From NCBI GenBank assembly GCA_002734065.2, contig NVXU02000025.1:186001-250000 (forward strand): a stretch of 64,000 nucleotides of DNA, read 5' to 3'. The position numbers and the translations under genes are program-made. The notes below the pieces were generated by a model that was not told where the DNA came from, searched no databases, and saw only the letters and a list, made by a program, of their open reading frames with translations. Each line of letters begins with the position of its first letter. Within the stretch, counting starts at the first letter, position 1. This stretch comes from Fluviicola sp. (lineage in GTDB: Bacteria; Bacteroidota; Bacteroidia; Flavobacteriales_D; Crocinitomicaceae). Shown here piece after piece: positions 1 to 8,902 of the stretch.

Positions 1-449
1 AAGTATTAACTTCTGCTAAAAGCCTAGACGTTGAAACGGTTTTTCTATCCAACGAAGAGGTTGCAAAAGGCGATGTGCTCATTTCTCTTTGCGAAGAATT
101 TGAGGTTGACTGGATTGTTCTTGCCGGCTATTTACGATTGATTCCTAAAGAATTAATAGCTGTTTTTGAGAACAAAATCATTAATCTGCATCCTGCATTG
201 TTGCCAAATTACGGAGGCAAAGGAATGTTTGGTAGAAATGTGCATTTGGCTGTTTTGGAGAATAAAGAAGCTGAAACTGGAATTACAATTCACTTTGTGA
301 ACCAAGAATTTGACAAAGGAGAAATAATTGCCCAATTTCGATGTGCGGTTGCAGATGAAGATACAGCAGAGGACGTAGAAACGAAGATTCATTCTTTGGA
401 ACAAGAAAATTTACCCCTTGTTATCGAAAAAACGATATTAAAAACATAA
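1..449 (+). CDS. purN: phosphoribosylglycinamide formyltransferase, 5'-truncated by window edge
   Basis: Transfers the formyl group of 10-formyl-THF to glycinamide ribonucleotide, the third step of de novo purine synthesis in the cytosol. The reading frame is open from base 3 without a stop, so the gene starts outside the window; about 148 codons are visible and roughly 40 N-terminal residues are missing for a family of about 190-210 residues. The catalytic segment INLHPALLP carries the Asn-His pair, and the downstream GITIHFVNQEFDKGEII holds the conserved Asp before Lys-Gly. A GTG at base 75 is an internal Val codon, not the start. The stop lies 4 nt before the MarC gene, so the two may be cotranscribed. 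Confidence 0.93.
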   Translation, partial: VLTSAKSLDVETVFLSNEEVAKGDVLISLCEEFEVDWIVLAGYLRLIPKELIAVFENKIINLHPALLPNYGGKGMFGRNVHLAVLENKEAETGITIHFVNQEFDKGEIIAQFRCAVADEDTAEDVETKIHSLEQENLPLVIEKTILKT

Positions 450-453
450 AATT

Positions 454-1050
454 ATGACAGCCTTTTTTGGAGAATTTGATTGGATAGAACTTTTTCAGGC
501 ATCCATGGTTTTGTTTGCCGTAATAGACATCCTAGGTTCAATTCCATTGATTATTAAGTTGAAAGAATCTGCCGGAGAAATTCACGCATTAAGAACGACC
601 ATCGTTTCTTTTGTGATTATGGTTACCTTTTTAATCGTCGGGAACAGTATTCTTGGGCTTTTTGGAGTGGAGGTAGAAGAATTTGCCGTTGCTGGTTCGC
701 TGATCTTATTCGCCATGTCTTTGGAAATGATTCTAGGCATAAAACTGTTCAACAACGACAATGTTTCTGGAAAAACAGCAAGTATTGTTCCTTTGGCTTT
801 TCCAATCATTGCGGGAGCGGGTTCTATGACTTCCATAATCTCATTGCGTGCAGAATACCATGAATTGAACATCTTTATCGCTATTTTCATCAATATTCTC
901 CTTGTTTACATCGTTTTGAGGCTGACCAAAGTAATAGAACGTGTTTTAGGCGAAGGTGGAATTGCTATTCTTCAAAAAGTTTTCGGAATTATTTTGCTGG
1001 CAATTGCCATTAAGTTGTTTACACAGAATGCGAAGGAGTTGTTTATGTAG
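454..1050 (+). CDS. MarC family integral membrane protein
   Basis: Polytopic inner-membrane protein of the MarC/UPF0056 family, 198 residues, with about six hydrophobic segments. Family hallmarks are an N-terminal segment with DILGSIPLI and the mid-protein PLAFPIIAGAGSMTSII stretch, close to the P-x-A-x-P-x-x-x-GPG region of the family. Length fits the family (about 200 residues). The biochemical role of MarC proteins is unsettled; the old link to multiple antibiotic resistance is not supported for most members. It starts 4 nt after purN, suggesting one transcript. Confidence 0.85.
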   Translation: MTAFFGEFDWIELFQASMVLFAVIDILGSIPLIIKLKESAGEIHALRTTIVSFVIMVTFLIVGNSILGLFGVEVEEFAVAGSLILFAMSLEMILGIKLFNNDNVSGKTASIVPLAFPIIAGAGSMTSIISLRAEYHELNIFIAIFINILLVYIVLRLTKVIERVLGEGGIAILQKVFGIILLAIAIKLFTQNAKELFM

Positions 1051-1053
1051 AAG

Positions 1054-1090
1054 TGGAGCTTTGGATTGTTCGAGCTTTGGAGCTTTGGAA
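1054..1090. repeat. GAGCTTTGGA-type intergenic repeat, copy 1
   Basis: Short degenerate tandem units of the form GGAGCTTTGGA lie just after the MarC stop and before the 3' end of the convergent YwqK-repeat gene. The same word family recurs at 14651-14689 and 32007-32040, always between genes. Function unknown. Confidence 0.5.
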
Positions 1091-1112
1091 GGTTAACGCT
1101 TCGTTATCTTCA

Positions 1113-2828
1113 CTACCTCCCCGGTGTAAAGCTTCCTTGTCCATTTTTCTGTCCCTCGATGATTTGCATGCCGTGCTCAAATTTTTTCTCGCTCAGTACT
1201 TTGCCTCGTTTGTCGTAGATTTTAAAACTGCCGTGTTTTAAGCCGTTTTTGTAGTCTATTTCTGACAGTAATTTTCCTCTGCGACTATATTGTTTCATAG
1301 AACCGTGCAGCTTTCCATTCTTGTAATGAGAAACAACAGCTGGTATTCTGCCTCCAGGGTAATAGGCAATCCATTCGCCGTCTTTTACGCCGTCTTTGTA
1401 ATTTCCTTCCTCCGTTTTTTTGAAATCTTTTGCAGAATAAGATATCGACGGTCCGTGTTGAATGCTCTCCAATACCACACGATCTTTCATGAAACTGTAG
1501 TCCATTTTCGACTTCTTTTTGAAAAGTTTATAGCTCGTAACATCTTTTGGTTTTCCATTGTCGAAAAAATCTTGCCATTCTCCCACTTTCATGTCGCCTT
1601 TGTATTCTCCAATCAATTTTTGCTTGCCGTTTGGATAAAAAGACAGCCATTCTCCTTCTAATTTCCCCGTTTTAAACGTCGCTTTGTTTTTTAACTTCGC
1701 GTTGTTCCAGTAATTATTCCATTCTCCTTGCTCCTTTCCATCGACGTAACTTCCTTGCATGAGCAATGTCTCGTCTTCGTACCACGTTTTCCATTCTCCG
1801 TTTTTCAAATCCTTTGCATAGGTTCCTTCCTTGAATTTTGTTCCTTCTTTGTAGAAATAAGTCCATTCTCCGGAACGAAGACCTTCTTTGTATTCTGCAT
1901 GGTAAGAAAGTTCTCCCGTTGGATGCCAATAGTCCCATTTCCCATGTTGCTCATCATTCTTGAAATTCCCTTGCATATCGAGCGTGCCAGAATTGGTGTA
2001 CCAAGTCCATTCGCCTTGTTTTTTGCCGTTCTTGTATTCTCCGTCAACATTGACTTGACCATTGTCATAGTAATAATTGTAATGTCCGTTAAGCACTCCA
2101 TTCTTATAATGACTTACTTTTTCTTTGTCGCCAGAATAATAACTGTACTCCCATTCTCCATCTTTCTCGGCATTCTTAAAAGAACCTTTCAGCAATGGAT
2201 AGCCGTAAACGCTGAGTTCTTCGAAATCTCCGTGTTTTAATCCTTCTTTGTAATTGTACCACTCTTTTACTGTCCCTGTGGTATAAAAGGTCGTCATTTC
2301 TCCATTTCCTTCGATGATTGTTGCAGTATGCAAAGAATCTGGCAGGTAAAATTCCCAAACGTGACTAACTCCTGCTTTTATTTCTTCAACGGTTTTTAGA
2401 CGCCCGTCTCGGTAGTAATATTTCCAATTCTTAATTGGTGTATCTTTTTTATAATAGCCCTCTGTTTTTAAATGTCCTGTTTCGTACCATTCATTAAAGA
2501 TGCTGTCTTGTCTATTCAATTTAAAGAACCCTTCTTGTTGCTTTTTTCCATTGGGATAGTACTTAATCACCGCACCGTGCAATAGGTCACGGTAGTAGTA
2601 ACGAATCTCTTCAATGGCTCCCGTTTTGTCATAATACAACCATTTTCCGTGCTTATCTGTCGTTTCACCGTAGCGGTCTTTGTAGTTCTTTCCTCTCGAT
2701 TGCACACGACTTTTGTTAACATCCCAATAGGTCTGTTTATTTTTAGAAAGGTTCTCTTTTTTCACTTCCTGCGCATTGGCAAGAGCAAGAAAACTAAAAG
2801 AAAGAAGAAGTATTTTGAATTTCAACAT
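1113..2828 (-). CDS. secreted YwqK/MORN-type repeat protein
   Basis: Unknown function; 571 residues built almost entirely of about twenty 22-24-residue repeats of the pattern GEW-x-x-Y-x-x-x-G-x-x-x-x-x-G-x-Y-x-x-G-x-K-x-G, as in MORN repeats and in the protein family annotated as YwqK antitoxin-like. An N-terminal signal peptide ends near ALANAQ (residue 20), so the protein is exported. There is no sorting tail or lipobox. Bacteroidota encode many such proteins; a surface or envelope role is inference. The label antitoxin derives from Bacillus YwqK and should not be taken as function here. A shorter lipoprotein of the same repeat class begins at 63685. Confidence 0.8.
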   Translation of the reverse strand: MLKFKILLLSFSFLALANAQEVKKENLSKNKQTYWDVNKSRVQSRGKNYKDRYGETTDKHGKWLYYDKTGAIEEIRYYYRDLLHGAVIKYYPNGKKQQEGFFKLNRQDSIFNEWYETGHLKTEGYYKKDTPIKNWKYYYRDGRLKTVEEIKAGVSHVWEFYLPDSLHTATIIEGNGEMTTFYTTGTVKEWYNYKEGLKHGDFEELSVYGYPLLKGSFKNAEKDGEWEYSYYSGDKEKVSHYKNGVLNGHYNYYYDNGQVNVDGEYKNGKKQGEWTWYTNSGTLDMQGNFKNDEQHGKWDYWHPTGELSYHAEYKEGLRSGEWTYFYKEGTKFKEGTYAKDLKNGEWKTWYEDETLLMQGSYVDGKEQGEWNNYWNNAKLKNKATFKTGKLEGEWLSFYPNGKQKLIGEYKGDMKVGEWQDFFDNGKPKDVTSYKLFKKKSKMDYSFMKDRVVLESIQHGPSISYSAKDFKKTEEGNYKDGVKDGEWIAYYPGGRIPAVVSHYKNGKLHGSMKQYSRRGKLLSEIDYKNGLKHGSFKIYDKRGKVLSEKKFEHGMQIIEGQKNGQGSFTPGR

Positions 2829-2865
2829 TTGTAATTTTTTTCTATAACTATTATACGGCAGAAGG

Positions 2866-3516
2866 TTACTTTGTTAAGCCGATAATGCCTTGCGCAATGA
2901 GTACTACTCCAAAAGCGACAAAAACGATACCAACCAATCTATTAAGGCCTTTAAGAACTCTGTCTGTAATTAATGGACGAAGGCTTTTCGCTCCAATTAT
3001 TTTCAGAACATCTATGGAGAAAAAGGTAATGATTATAGACCCCAAAAAAAACAACATGGAAGAACTGTTTCCTCCTTCCGCAGCATCTTTTGCTCCAAGA
3101 GTCATAATTGAGAACCAGTAAAACACCACCATTGGGTTTGCTAAATTAAGAACAAAGCCTTTCAACGCAAGCAATGTGTAATCTTTGATACTATGTCCTG
3201 AAAATCCATCAACATTTGGAACCTGAACGCCTTTGACCTTCTTAATAAAATTATGCGCTCCATAAGCAAGAAATAAAGTGCCTCCAACAATGCGAATCAC
3301 AGAGTTGTCGTCTCCGGCTGACAATTGCTTTACTTGACTGTAAAAGGCAAAAGCAATGCCAATGTATAATATATCGCTTAAGACAACGCCTATATCAAAA
3401 GCAATTGCAGCCTTCACCCCTTTACGAATACTGGTTTCTAGTAAAACAAAAAAAACAGGTCCTACCATTATGCTCAGTAGAAATCCATATACTATTCCTT
3501 TTAAGATTAAATCCAT
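2866..3516 (-). CDS. LysE family amino-acid exporter
   Basis: Inner-membrane exporter of the LysE/RhtB superfamily, 216 residues and about six membrane segments. The diagnostic N-terminal region GFLLSIMVGPVFFVLLETS followed by RKG is present, as is the NLANPMVVFYW segment in the second half, which corresponds to the N-P motif of the family. Substrate cannot be told from sequence; relatives export basic or neutral amino acids. It is transcribed away from the 119-residue gene at 3650, and ends 37 nt before the start of the YwqK-repeat gene on the same strand, so the two could share a transcript. Confidence 0.88.
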   Translation of the reverse strand: MDLILKGIVYGFLLSIMVGPVFFVLLETSIRKGVKAAIAFDIGVVLSDILYIGIAFAFYSQVKQLSAGDDNSVIRIVGGTLFLAYGAHNFIKKVKGVQVPNVDGFSGHSIKDYTLLALKGFVLNLANPMVVFYWFSIMTLGAKDAAEGGNSSSMLFFLGSIIITFFSIDVLKIIGAKSLRPLITDRVLKGLNRLVGIVFVAFGVVLIAQGIIGLTK

Positions 3517-3563
3517 CTGTGATTTTGTAGATTGTTACAAATTTAATTGAATTTTTCGTTGTC

Positions 3564-3597
3564 TTTGCATATTTTCAATTGACTTTGATTACATTTG
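3564..3597 (+). promoter_or_regulatory. Bacteroidota-type promoter for the 119-residue gene
   Basis: TTTG at 3564-3567 and TACATTTG at 3590-3597 fit the -33 TTTG / -7 TAnnTTTG pattern of Bacteroidota, with a slightly long 22-nt spacer. The start codon is about 50 nt downstream. Confidence 0.5.
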
Positions 3598-3649
3598 CAA
3601 ACAAGGATGGTGAAGTAAGTTCACTTTAATTGAAAAATAGATCGTAAGA

Positions 3650-4009
3650 ATGAAACTTGAAGCAGCAAATAAGAAATTAAACAGCATCATTAAAAAGGTA
3701 GAGAAAGATGGTGTTAAAGCTAAGAAATTGGTTGAAGATTTAAAAGAGTTGAGAACTTTTGCTTTGGAAGAACAAGATCCTTTAGTCACTAAAGTTTTAC
3801 GCTTGTCTTACGAATTCTTAACAGAAAACACTGCCTTTAACGTCCAAGCTCAATACGAAGAAGACGAAGAGGAAAACGAATACCCAATCGAAATTGAAGA
3901 CAATGATAACTTGTTGTACCTTCTAAACTTATTGCTTCGCTCTGACCACAAAATCAACAGAGAAGAAATTAAAGACTACCGTTCAGCTTTGAAGTTGGAG
4001 TTGTATTAG
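3650..4009 (+). CDS. small acidic protein of unknown function
   Basis: Not recognised. The 119-residue product is soluble and probably mostly helical: residues 1-60 are Lys/Glu-rich with heptad-like leucines (coiled-coil character), followed by a strongly acidic linker (EEDEEENEYPIEIEDNDN, about residues 66-83) and a C-terminal helical piece with NLLYLLNLLL. No signal peptide, membrane segment or catalytic motif is seen. It stands alone, with its own promoter and a repeat-filled spacer downstream. A small structural or interaction protein is possible but unproven. Confidence 0.7.
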   Translation: MKLEAANKKLNSIIKKVEKDGVKAKKLVEDLKELRTFALEEQDPLVTKVLRLSYEFLTENTAFNVQAQYEEDEEENEYPIEIEDNDNLLYLLNLLLRSDHKINREEIKDYRSALKLELY

Positions 4010-4025
4010 GCGTTCGCGGCGCTTA

Positions 4026-4308
4026 CTTTTAGACCGCTGCGCTTTTAGACTGTTCACTTCGTGAACTTTAGAAACATTCATTCGCAAGCGAATTCATTTT
4101 TAGACACGCCTTCGGCTCTTAGACTTAGTTTTCTTTGAAGAGATTAATTTCTCTTTGATTGTTCGGTTTTGAAAAACTGAGAAATAAAAACCCTTAAGTA
4201 AAACTTTTAACGAGAATCAAGTCTAAGAGCCGAAGGCGTGTCTAAAGCCTAAAAGGCGTATCTAAACGAGAGCGAAGTGAACAGTCTAAAAGCGCAGCGG
4301 TCTAAAAT
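4026..4308. repeat. modular two-arm inverted repeat
   Basis: Two pairs of long perfect arms are nested. A 35-nt arm at 4027-4061 is the reverse complement of 4274-4308, and a 28-nt arm at 4098-4125 is the reverse complement of 4218-4245. Each arm is made of tiny palindromes (CCGCTGCGC, TTCACTTCGTGAA, TTCGCAAGCGAA, GCCTTCGGC) separated by the spacer TTTTAGAC. No gene is visible across 4010-4508. A related TTAGACCGCT...CGCTTTT module occurs at 62979-62997. Confidence 0.85.
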
Positions 4309-4419
4309 TTCGCAGAGCGAAATTTCCCACCCAACCTTTTCCGTTCCGCTTACGTCTTGTAGTTAAATATAGGCTTTCTGGTTTGTTCTATATTTTGGTT
4401 TTATAATATCCTTGCAGGT

Positions 4420-4461
4420 AACTGAAAAGAGTTTGAATTTCGATTTAAGCTCTTTTCGGTT
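4420..4461. terminator. strong hairpin, possibly bidirectional terminator
   Basis: AACTGAAAAGAG at 4420-4431 pairs with CTCTTTTCGGTT at 4450-4461 (12 pairs, one wobble), followed on the plus strand by TTTTACTCCTTTTT. It lies about 50 nt beyond the stop of the esterase gene on the minus strand and could end that transcript or one entering from the left. Confidence 0.5.
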
Positions 4462-4508
4462 TTACTCCTTTTTGTCTACTATACCAAAAAAACAATTCTC
4501 CGAAGAAT

Positions 4509-5903
4509 TTATTTATAAAGCTCTTTATTCTTGGCAAGTTTGTTCATTATTTTTTCCCATCTTTTATCTTCTCGTAATGGCTCGCATAAAGGGTCATCAA
4601 TAAACCCGCCATTACCCCCGAGTTCAAACCTGTTGGCCAATAAATCCAATTGAACAAAAGCCTCTTCTATTTCTCCTGCTTGAGCAAGAACCGGAATTGC
4701 ATCCATCCTTACAAAGTGGGTGGCTTTAATTAAGTCTATTTTAAATGCTTTGATGTATAATTCGCTCGCTTTAATATAGTCACCAGCATCTGCTTTGTCC
4801 TTCGCTTCAGCAGCCAAGGACATAAATTCAACACGAGTCAAACGAGTGTTGATTTCACCTTCTACTTCCTTCTTTTCTAACAAAGGTAGGTCTTCATTTT
4901 CTAGCACTTCTTGAGCAAATTGATACAGCTCTATGGATGCTTTATATTTACGATACATATATAACGTATGTGCATGTTTCATTAGCAGATTAACATTAAG
5001 AACTTGCTCTTCATCCGTAAATAACGACAACTCCTTATAAAAACTCTTCAAATTCTCTTGAACATTGAGCTGAGGGTTTTCTGCTATTCGAATTAATTCT
5101 TCGTCCATCAATATTAATTTTGATGAAAGAGCGAGATATCCCTCGTTATAAGTAGGAATAAATGTGGTCATGTGATTTTCACCCTGAAGTATGTCACATT
5201 TCCAAAACATATTTTGCAAACTTGCACTTGAAGAAATTGAGTCCAACCGCAGCAAGCTTTTCTGAAAGGATAGCTCCATACTGCCTGAAGTTCCTGCAGA
5301 AGCGTATATGAACCGTCTATTATCAGAATTATTACTAAAAAAAGCTTTTGCGTCGTCTATAATTTGCTCGTCATACATCCTTAAATTTGGACTTACCGCA
5401 ATTACAGCGTTAAAAATAGAGTTTTCCTTGATTACCTCGTTAATGACGTATGTGCCGCCAAGTGAGTGCCCAATTCCTATCTTAAACTTTTTTGTTCGAT
5501 AGGCTGAGTCTATTAATGGAATAACTTCTCTTAACAGAAATAGGGATAATTTGTCCGCTCCTTCAGTTGTGCTTGCCTCTTGACTATTAGGTGTCGGCAC
5601 AAATTCGTCCCAACGACTTTCTGAGTGAATGCCAACAATAATCATTGGCTGTCCCTCATCCGTTTGCTCGTAATAACTCATCATAGAACTTACCATTGAA
5701 AAATAGGGCTGAAACTGTCCGTCAAATAAATAGGCTACTACAAAATTACTTGCTGAATCTTTGGTGTATGCCACGGGTATAAACACAGAAACAGTTCGCT
5801 CTTTTTGGTAAACTTCTGAATCAAAGGTGTAATCAATAATTTCTGACTGTGTAAATCCTAAAAAAGAAATAAAAACAAGAATGAGTATGAAGAGTTTTTT
5901 CAT
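4509..5903 (-). CDS. secreted alpha/beta-hydrolase (putative esterase, PF00756-like)
   Basis: Predicted carboxylic-ester hydrolase, 464 residues, exported by a signal peptide (hydrophobic residues 4-17, cleavage near GFTQ). The N-terminal half resembles the esterase D/IroE-type fold: VAYLFDGQFQ near residues 56-65, the PMIIVGIHSESRWDEF strand, and the nucleophile elbow GIGHSLGGTYV with Ser147. GENHMTT supplies a candidate catalytic His. The C-terminal 180 residues are helical, with TPR-like spacing (ALYMYRKYKASIELYQFA...GDYIKASELYIKAF), so a TPR-type tail is inferred. Substrate unknown; siderophore esterases are among relatives but no iron genes are adjacent. No T9SS tail is present. Confidence 0.78.
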   Translation of the reverse strand: MKKLFILILVFISFLGFTQSEIIDYTFDSEVYQKERTVSVFIPVAYTKDSASNFVVAYLFDGQFQPYFSMVSSMMSYYEQTDEGQPMIIVGIHSESRWDEFVPTPNSQEASTTEGADKLSLFLLREVIPLIDSAYRTKKFKIGIGHSLGGTYVINEVIKENSIFNAVIAVSPNLRMYDEQIIDDAKAFFSNNSDNRRFIYASAGTSGSMELSFQKSLLRLDSISSSASLQNMFWKCDILQGENHMTTFIPTYNEGYLALSSKLILMDEELIRIAENPQLNVQENLKSFYKELSLFTDEEQVLNVNLLMKHAHTLYMYRKYKASIELYQFAQEVLENEDLPLLEKKEVEGEINTRLTRVEFMSLAAEAKDKADAGDYIKASELYIKAFKIDLIKATHFVRMDAIPVLAQAGEIEEAFVQLDLLANRFELGGNGGFIDDPLCEPLREDKRWEKIMNKLAKNKELYK

Positions 5904-6036
5904 AAAGAGTGATTTATAATTTGAATAACTTTAGAATGTAAAAATAGTTACAAAAAATGAAAAAAAAGAGGCGTTCAAGCTTAACTCCTACCCATAAGAT
6001 TATTGAGCTTATCGAAATATAACTCCTGACTCCCCC

Positions 6037-8889
6037 CTACCCACAATAATCACAATAAGAAACATGTCTCTCCGTATGCGAAAAAGCGACTTCTTCATCA
6101 TATATTTCTGTCAAAAGCATGCCTAAATAGTTGGGGTAATTTTTTATTGTTTCTTCCAAATCAATTGCTTTTCCTTGTAGTGTAAACGGTTGAAAGTTTC
6201 CTGAAATAAACGAAATGATGCTCGATTCTGGCATCCGGTGGTGCTCGGAATAATACAAATAAGCGTATTGAGCAAGTTGCAATAAATGCTTGCGAGTTGG
6301 ATTGATGAAAGATTCAAAAATTTGCTCTTCTTCCTCATCTTTCTGTCGAAATGAGACATTGTCTTTGTCCACTTTTCCCGATTTGTAGTCAATAATGCGG
6401 ATTTTTTCGCCGACTCTGTCAATTCTGTCAATGATTCCTCTGATTTTTACTCTTTTTTGTTCTCCATTGACCACAATCTCCACGTCTTTTTCATATTTGG
6501 CTTCCAATTGCTCAATAAATACCAAATCCGTTTGTTGGGCTAAAAATTCTTTTTCTGAATTCAAAAACCGTTGGGTTAACTTCAATGCCATTTTGTAAGA
6601 AAGATAATTTCTTCCTTTCTTAAAAGAGGATTCATCACCGTTAAAATGCTTCATGAACAGCTTGTGCATCACAATTTCGTACTCTTTGAGCATTTTTTCA
6701 ATATCATAGGACGTAATGTTGCTCGGTGCAGGTACATTTTCCTTTCCTTTCGCATTAAAACGAGCAAAAGGCGTGTACAAAATTTCAAGCGCGTCGTGAA
6801 TGAAAGTCCCGAAGGTGTTACTCTCCACTTCTTCTTTTACGCTGTCTTCTTCGCCAAATTCCATCACGTATTTGAAGTAAAAATCCAGCGGGCAACTGAT
6901 GTAAGTCTTCAGCATAGAAACGGAGCTTGATTTTTCGAAAAGATCGTCCATTCTCTGCTTAATTTCATGCGTTTTCTCAATTTCTTGCACCGTCGATTGA
7001 TTTTCGCCTTTCAAAGAATAGATACTGTGATTGATGACCACATTGCTGTTGGCTCTGCTCAATTCCATTTCTAATTGCAACAAATAACGACTCGGTTCAT
7101 TGCTCCCAATCGATTCATTTGCACTGGTATAAGTCACGGTCAAATTCTCACAAGCGTGCAAAAGACGGTAAAAATGATGCGCAAACAGTCCTTGCTTTTC
7201 TCGCGGCGTGGGCAGTCCTAAAAACGCACGTAAATCCATTGGAATCATCGTCTGAATCGGATTTGTCGGTGGCAGTTGTCCTTCATTCATGCCGATGCAA
7301 ATGATGCGTTTAAAATCCAAAGTTCGGGTTTCCAACAAGCCCATTATTTGAAGACCTTGCAAAGGATTTCCATGATAGGCAATGCTTTTTGTGCCCCAAT
7401 GTTGGTTAAAAAGATGCTCGAAAGACTTTAAATTCATCTGTGGAACGCCTTCTGAGAGAATATTCTCAAAATCGACCAAAGAACGGTCAAATCCTTCCAA
7501 AACAGCTTTCTCAAAAGAGAAAGATTCCTCCAAGTTTCGATAAATTTCGCGGTTCATCTTGCGGATTAATGTCAGCGCATTTTCCCAATTATTTTCGGAA
7601 GAATTTACCCACGATTCCGTCAGAAATAAAAGCAATGTTTTGGTTTTTGCTCCGATTTTTAAGTTCTCCGGATTGATGAAGACCTTGTTGTATTTAATGA
7701 TGTTCTTCTCCGCAACGATGAGCATTTCTTTCTCTTCCTCATCTATAATTCCGAGTAAAAACGGGTGATTACTAAAGTCAATTAAGTCGCTATAATACAA
7801 TGCGTTAGTACTGAATCTTTTTTTGTTTTCTTGAATCGAAAAAATCAATTCTAACCATGTTTTTAAAGCCGTGTTTCTGATAGGCAATCCCAAAGTAATG
7901 TTGGCTTTGCCTATTGTTTTTGGCAAGTTTTTAAGAACGGAACCTATCAAAGACTCGTCTGCCAAGAGCAATAAAGTTTCATCAATTTCATTGGCAGAAA
8001 GTTCGCTCAAAACCGATGCTGCACTTTTCACTTGCCCTGTTTTTTGAGCACATTCGATGATGTCAACCTGCATGCTTTTGCTCGACAAGTTATCTTGCGA
8101 AAAATCTAACTTTTTCCCGTCTAATTCACTCGAAAGTTCTCTTAAAAACGCTCCCGCCTCATGCGATTTATTCTTCAAATAGAAATCATCGGCATCAATG
8201 AAAATTTCCGACCTTCCCATTGCGTCCAACTGCTTAATAATCGATAATTCTGCTTTGGAAAGCGCATTGAATCCTGCAAAAATGAATCGTTGTTCTTTGT
8301 CTTCTTTGAAAAGTGCGTCAATATTCTCCGCTAAATATCTAAATGCTTTTCCGGGGTAGCAGCTTTTGTTTTCTGTGAGAATTTTGTTCAATTCTTGGTA
8401 ATATCCGGGCAATCTGTCCCAGAATTCCATGAATTTTTTTTGCGTATCGGTCAACTTCGTCTCATCATTGAAACTCCATTGTTCAATCTCTTTAATGTCA
8501 GCCAAATTACGGAAAACTTGTTTTGCATCGAGTAAATAGCGGTCAATTTCGTTGAAATCTGCTAAAAGAATACTGCCCCATTTCAAAAATTCATCAAAAG
8601 TGATAGTGATGGTCTCCGCATCTGGCGAAGCGTTGGTAAACTCCTTTTTTTCGTGAATTCGGTACAAAAGAATCAATGCGCGAGTCGTGTCAATAATTGT
8701 TGCTGGAGAATAGGATTTCACCCATTTGTCCATCGTTGTGATGTTGGGTGCGATAATTGGCCGCCCGTATTGCTGAAATAAAGCAGCGTTGAGGTACTTT
8801 TTTGCTCTTTCAGATGGCAGAACGACAGTCAAGTGACTCAAATCGAGGTCTTGTTCGTGAATGCGGGATGCTATTTTTTGAAGGAACAT
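6037..8889 (-). CDS. AddB-like PD-(D/E)XK nuclease/helicase-family protein
   Basis: Probable DNA-repair protein related to the AddB subunit of AddAB (RecBCD-like) enzymes, 950 residues. The N-terminal half begins with the inactivated helicase fold of this family (LTVVLPSERAKKYLNAAL). A central RIICIGMNEGQLPP matches the conserved UvrD/AddB C-terminal motif, and the RecB-type nuclease lies near residues 670-950: SCPLDFYFKYVMEFGEE, FIHDALEILY, then GIIDRIDR and RIIDYKSGK (about residue 830), which carry the catalytic Asp and Lys. A Cys in SCPLDF plus two at the C-terminus (CDYCG) recall the AddB Fe-S site, but the fourth expected Cys is missing because the protein ends right there. No addA partner is beside it. 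The next gene upstream on the same strand ends 13 nt before its start. Confidence 0.8.
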   Translation of the reverse strand: MFLQKIASRIHEQDLDLSHLTVVLPSERAKKYLNAALFQQYGRPIIAPNITTMDKWVKSYSPATIIDTTRALILLYRIHEKKEFTNASPDAETITITFDEFLKWGSILLADFNEIDRYLLDAKQVFRNLADIKEIEQWSFNDETKLTDTQKKFMEFWDRLPGYYQELNKILTENKSCYPGKAFRYLAENIDALFKEDKEQRFIFAGFNALSKAELSIIKQLDAMGRSEIFIDADDFYLKNKSHEAGAFLRELSSELDGKKLDFSQDNLSSKSMQVDIIECAQKTGQVKSAASVLSELSANEIDETLLLLADESLIGSVLKNLPKTIGKANITLGLPIRNTALKTWLELIFSIQENKKRFSTNALYYSDLIDFSNHPFLLGIIDEEEKEMLIVAEKNIIKYNKVFINPENLKIGAKTKTLLLFLTESWVNSSENNWENALTLIRKMNREIYRNLEESFSFEKAVLEGFDRSLVDFENILSEGVPQMNLKSFEHLFNQHWGTKSIAYHGNPLQGLQIMGLLETRTLDFKRIICIGMNEGQLPPTNPIQTMIPMDLRAFLGLPTPREKQGLFAHHFYRLLHACENLTVTYTSANESIGSNEPSRYLLQLEMELSRANSNVVINHSIYSLKGENQSTVQEIEKTHEIKQRMDDLFEKSSSVSMLKTYISCPLDFYFKYVMEFGEEDSVKEEVESNTFGTFIHDALEILYTPFARFNAKGKENVPAPSNITSYDIEKMLKEYEIVMHKLFMKHFNGDESSFKKGRNYLSYKMALKLTQRFLNSEKEFLAQQTDLVFIEQLEAKYEKDVEIVVNGEQKRVKIRGIIDRIDRVGEKIRIIDYKSGKVDKDNVSFRQKDEEEEQIFESFINPTRKHLLQLAQYAYLYYSEHHRMPESSIISFISGNFQPFTLQGKAIDLEETIKNYPNYLGMLLTEIYDEEVAFSHTERHVSYCDYCG

Positions 8890-8902
8890 TCTACTATTAT
8901 TA

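Noticed and set aside
1053-1241. 62-residue open frame on the plus strand
   Set aside because: It begins in the GAGCTTTGGA repeat and continues antisense to the YwqK-repeat gene.
4412-4603. 63-residue open frame on the plus strand
   Set aside because: It runs through a terminator-like hairpin and then antisense to the esterase gene; no motif or plausible composition.
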